This document shows, piece by piece, positions 61,527 through 64,000 of a DNA stretch of 64,000 nucleotides. The translations under genes and the position numbers were made by a program. The notes under the pieces are model-generated. The model saw only the letters and a list, made by a program, of their open reading frames with translations. It was not told the origin of the DNA and searched no databases. The DNA comes from Streptomyces sp. NBC_01197 (GTDB lineage: Bacteria; Actinomycetota; Actinomycetes; Streptomycetales; Streptomycetaceae), in NCBI RefSeq assembly GCF_036010505.1, contig NZ_CP108569.1, positions 2,420,001 to 2,484,000 on the forward strand, in the 5' to 3' direction. The stretch's first letter is position 1; every line of letters begins with the position of its first letter.

Positions 61527-62564
61527 GTGACGAGCACCGATCAGCAGCCCTTCCTCTCTGTCAGGGACCTACAGGTCCACTTCTCGACCGAGGACGGCAC
61601 AGTCAAGGCCGTCGACGGCCTCTCCTTCGACGTGGAGAAGGGCAAGACCCTCGGCATCGTCGGCGAGTCCGGCTCCGGCAAGTCCGTCACCAACCTGACG
61701 ATCCTGGGCCTGCACGACCGGGAACGCACCCAGATGAGCGGCGAGATCACGCTCGACGGCAAGGAGCTGCTCGGCGCCAGTGAGCGGGAGCTCGAACAGC
61801 TGCGCGGCAACAAGATGGCGATGATCTTCCAGGACGCCCTGGCCTCGCTCTCGCCGTTCCACACCGTCGGCCGGCAGATCAGCGAGACGTACCGGAAGCA
61901 CACCGGCGCCTCCAAGCAGGAGGCCCGGAAGCGGGCGATCGAGATGCTCACCCGGGTCGGCATTCCGCAGCCGGACCTGCGGGTCGACGACTTCCCGCAC
62001 CAGTTCTCCGGCGGTATGCGGCAGCGCGCGATGATCGCGATGGCGCTGGTCTGCGACCCCGAGCTGCTGATCGCCGACGAGCCGACGACCGCGCTGGACG
62101 TCACCGTCCAGGCGCAGATCATGGACCTCCTCAAGGACCTCCAGCAGGAGTTCGGCACGGCCATCGTCTTCATCACCCACGACCTCGGCGTGATCGCCGA
62201 CATCGCGGACGACGTGCTGGTGATGTACGGCGGCCGCTGCGTGGAGCGCGGCACCAAGCGTGAGGTGCTCCGGGCGCCCCAGCACCCGTACACCTGGGGG
62301 CTGCTCGGCTCGATGCCGAGCCTGAAGGGTCCGGTCGACATCCCGCTGATGCCGATCCCGGGCACGCCGCCCAGCCTGCTGAACCCGCCGACCGGCTGCC
62401 GCTTCCACCCCCGGTGCACCTTCAAGGACCAGGTCGAGGGCGACATCTGCTCCACCGAGAGGCCGCCTCTGGAACTCGCCGCGGGGCGCGGTTCCGCCTG
62501 TCACCTCAGCCCAGCCCAGAAGAAGGACATCTTCGCCGACCAGATCCAGCCCCGGCTGAGCTGA
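61527..62564 (+). CDS. bldKD: BldKD, oligopeptide ABC ATPase
   Basis: A 345-aa DppD-type ATPase. Walker [12 protein letters not shown] near 46, the signature [15 protein letters not shown] near 160, Walker [14 protein letters not shown] and the switch His in FITHDLGVIAD are present, followed by the C-terminal GCRFHPRCTFKDQVEGDIC motif. The start is GTG 61527, with GGAG eight bases upstream. Together with BldKE it powers BldKA/BldKC. Confidence 0.9.
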   Translation: MTSTDQQPFLSVRDLQVHFSTEDGTVKAVDGLSFDVEKGKTLGIVGESGSGKSVTNLTILGLHDRERTQMSGEITLDGKELLGASERELEQLRGNKMAMIFQDALASLSPFHTVGRQISETYRKHTGASKQEARKRAIEMLTRVGIPQPDLRVDDFPHQFSGGMRQRAMIAMALVCDPELLIADEPTTALDVTVQAQIMDLLKDLQQEFGTAIVFITHDLGVIADIADDVLVMYGGRCVERGTKREVLRAPQHPYTWGLLGSMPSLKGPVDIPLMPIPGTPPSLLNPPTGCRFHPRCTFKDQVEGDICSTERPPLELAAGRGSACHLSPAQKKDIFADQIQPRLS

Positions 62565-62591
62565 CCCAGAGCCAAAGGGAAACGAACGAAC

Positions 62592-63611
62592 ATGACCACC
62601 GACACCCCCCTGCTCGAAGTCACCGGCCTGACCAAGTACTTCCCGGTGATGGGCGGATTCCCGTTCAAGCGCAAGGTCGCGGACGTCCAAGCGGTCGACG
62701 GCCTCGACTTCGCCGTCCACCAGGGCGAGTCGCTCGGCCTGGTGGGCGAGTCCGGCTGCGGCAAGTCCACCACCGGACGGCTGATAACCCGGCTGATGGA
62801 GCCGACGGCCGGCAAGATCACGTACCAGGGCCAGGACATCACGCACGCCTCCCGCAAGGAACTGGCGCCGGTCCGCTCCGAGATCCAGATGATCTTCCAG
62901 GACCCCTACTCGTCGCTCAACCCCCGTCAGACCGTCGGCAAGATCGTCGGTGGTCCGATGGAGGTCAACAACATCAATCCCAAGGGCGGCCGGGAGCACC
63001 GGATCCGTGAGCTCCTGGAGATCGTGGGTCTCAACCCGGAGCACTACAACCGCTTCCCGCACGAGTTCTCCGGCGGCCAGCGCCAGCGCATCGGCGTCGC
63101 CCGCGCCCTCGCCCTGGAGCCGAAGCTCATCGTCGCGGACGAGCCGGTCTCCGCACTCGACGTCTCCATCCAGGCCCAGGTCGTCAACCTCCTTCAGAAG
63201 CTCCAGAAGGAGATGGGGATCTCCTTCCTCTTCATCGCCCACGACCTGGCGATCGTCCGGCACTTCTCGCACCGCGTCGCCGTCATGTACCTCGGCAAGA
63301 TCGTCGAGATCGCGGACCGCGAGACGCTCTACAGCGCCCCGCGGCACCCGTACACGCGGGCGCTGCTCTCCGCCGTCCCGGAGGCCACGGTCTCCGAGGA
63401 GGGCACGGAGAAGGAGGACAACCGCATCCGGCTGGTCGGTGACGTCCCGTCGCCGCTGAACCCGCCGAGCGGCTGCCGGTTCCGTACGCGCTGCTGGAAG
63501 GCGACGGAGAAGTGCGCCACCGACGAGCCGCCGCTCGTCCAGCTGACGGACAGCAAGCCCGGTCACCTGACGGCGTGCCACTTCCCCGAGGAGCCCACGG
63601 TCGCGGCCTGA
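62592..63611 (+). CDS. bldKE: BldKE, oligopeptide ABC ATPase
   Basis: A 339-aa DppF-type ATPase. Walker [12 protein letters not shown] near 54, signature SGGQRQR, Walker [11 protein letters not shown], switch His in FIAHDLAIVRH and the terminal [15 protein letters not shown] motif are visible. A 73-residue block (from PKGGREHR to VVNLLQ) is identical to that in the orphan ATPase at 50153, with about 11 silent base differences in 216 bp. AAAGGGA lies upstream of ATG 62592. Last gene of the operon, followed by a terminator. Confidence 0.9.
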   Translation: MTTDTPLLEVTGLTKYFPVMGGFPFKRKVADVQAVDGLDFAVHQGESLGLVGESGCGKSTTGRLITRLMEPTAGKITYQGQDITHASRKELAPVRSEIQMIFQDPYSSLNPRQTVGKIVGGPMEVNNINPKGGREHRIRELLEIVGLNPEHYNRFPHEFSGGQRQRIGVARALALEPKLIVADEPVSALDVSIQAQVVNLLQKLQKEMGISFLFIAHDLAIVRHFSHRVAVMYLGKIVEIADRETLYSAPRHPYTRALLSAVPEATVSEEGTEKEDNRIRLVGDVPSPLNPPSGCRFRTRCWKATEKCATDEPPLVQLTDSKPGHLTACHFPEEPTVAA

Positions 63612-63946
63612 CCCTCTGCGCCCGGCTCGAACTCCGGTCCTGGCCGCTCCGACAGCGCCCCGTACCCACCGTGCGGGGCGCTGTGCTGTCCTGTGCTGCC
63701 GCCGCAGGGGCACTTGACGCCCTCACAAGCCGCACGGGTATCGCATCCCAACAGAGAGGGCTCAGGCCCCGCAAGCGCTCTGTGTTCCCGGTGATCCGAT
63801 GACCGCTCACGCCGGGGCCGAAGCTGCCTGGACGTCGCTCTCGCTACCCTTCGCGTATGGACCGGCTTCCGGCGGTACGGGAAGGCGGTGGGCCAGGTGC
63901 GCCGACTGCGTCTCGGCGGTCGGTACGGCGACGGGCGGAGGCGGTA
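63612..63946. other. 335-bp gap after bldKE
   Basis: Contains the bldK terminator (63652-63684) and G+C-rich sequence of no clear coding pattern. An in-frame ATG at 63857 could extend the response-regulator gene upstream by 30 residues, but lacks a ribosome binding site. The promoter of the response-regulator gene should be here; none is clear. Confidence 0.5.
63652..63684 (+). terminator. Terminator of the bldK operon
   Basis: 11-bp perfect stem (63652-63662 and 63674-63684), 11-nt loop, 40 bp after the bldKE stop. Confidence 0.85.
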
Positions 63947-64000
63947 ATGGGTGCGACAGCCGGCTGTGGGCGGGTCCTGCTGGTGGACGACGACATCTCG
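63947..64000 (+). CDS. Response regulator, N-terminal fragment (cut by window end)
   Basis: Only 18 codons lie in the window: MGATAGCGRVLLVDDDIS. The VLLVDDD motif is the first strand and acidic pocket of a response-regulator receiver domain. GGAGG at 63937-63941, five bases upstream, supports ATG 63947. The output domain is not visible. Because it follows bldK on the same strand but after a terminator, it is a separate unit. Confidence 0.75.
   Translation, partial: MGATAGCGRVLLVDDDIS

Noticed and set aside
57498..63611. Treating the operon as a generic dpp/opp system only
   Set aside because: The permease-first order and the position match bldK as I recall it in S. coelicolor, although the name rests on order and resemblance and not on a database comparison.
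61569..63713. A 714-codon minus-strand frame opposite bldKD/bldKE
   Set aside because: Shadow of two ABC ATPase genes whose Walker motifs are intact on the plus strand.

Overview
This is a chromosomal window from a streptomycete. The reasons are the very high G+C with G/C third codon positions, frequent GTG/TTG starts, a bldK-type oligopeptide permease operon, only two in-frame TTA leucine codons among about 60 genes, mycothiol biosynthesis (mshB), and gene order shared with Streptomyces and Mycobacterium. I saw no phage, insertion sequence, CRISPR, tRNA or rRNA. The window reads as conserved core chromosome with small accessory insertions.

Layout. 0-5.5 kb: TetR regulator, DUF3107 protein, small membrane protein, ferritin-like protein, RhlE-type RNA helicase (an order I recall from M. 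tuberculosis Rv3208-Rv3211), then an alpha/beta hydrolase with a TTA codon. 5.5-11.5 kb: NYN nuclease-like protein, a 50-aa orphan small protein with a structured leader, MarC membrane protein, PHP phosphoesterase, DUF6758 protein, MFS exporter with a clear promoter/operator, SUFU-domain protein. 11.9-20.1 kb: CorA, an inserted GlxA-regulator/APC-permease pair, a split-barrel-like protein, a lipoprotein, MgtE-N/CBS protein, DUF1003 protein and Mrp ATPase. 20.2-25.7 kb: hypothetical protein, then tatB, htrA, rseA and an ECF sigma factor (envelope-stress locus), and an O-methyltransferase. 25.8-34.7 kb: DUF3117, enoyl-CoA hydratase, tag, DivIVA-like protein, folP2, LOG-family protein, dapE, a lysozyme-like exported protein, a low-complexity secreted protein, dapC, fdxA. 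This order resembles M. tuberculosis Rv1177-Rv1239c.

34.7-43.3 kb: GNAT acetyltransferase, SirB1-type protein, AraC regulator divergent from a DUF2000 protein, a GT39-like membrane glycosyltransferase with a TTA codon behind a 126-bp foldback sequence, and a four-gene ABC exporter/two-component operon with overlapping stops and starts. 43.4-49.7 kb: membrane protein with VanW-type N-terminal repeats, DUF6113 protein, mshB, small membrane protein, S9 peptidase with a leaderless promoter built on 11-bp repeats. 50-63.6 kb: peptide-transport island: an orphan DppF-type ATPase, a complete five-gene dpp/opp operon on the minus strand, and divergently a second operon in the unusual order permease-binding protein-permease-ATPase-ATPase, which I recognise as bldKABCDE. 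The window ends in the start of a response regulator.

Themes: envelope stress and Tat export (sigma/RseA/HtrA/TatB), divalent cations (CorA, MgtE-N/CBS), diaminopimelate supply (dapC, dapE), thiol protection (mshB), and peptide import tied to development (bldK). The two TTA codons add possible bldA control of the hydrolase and the glycosyltransferase. The most unusual non-coding signals are tandem repeats across 3' gene ends, the 126-bp foldback, the leader of the 50-aa gene, the repeat-based promoter at 47.5 kb, and a patchy near-identity between the orphan ATPase and BldKE.
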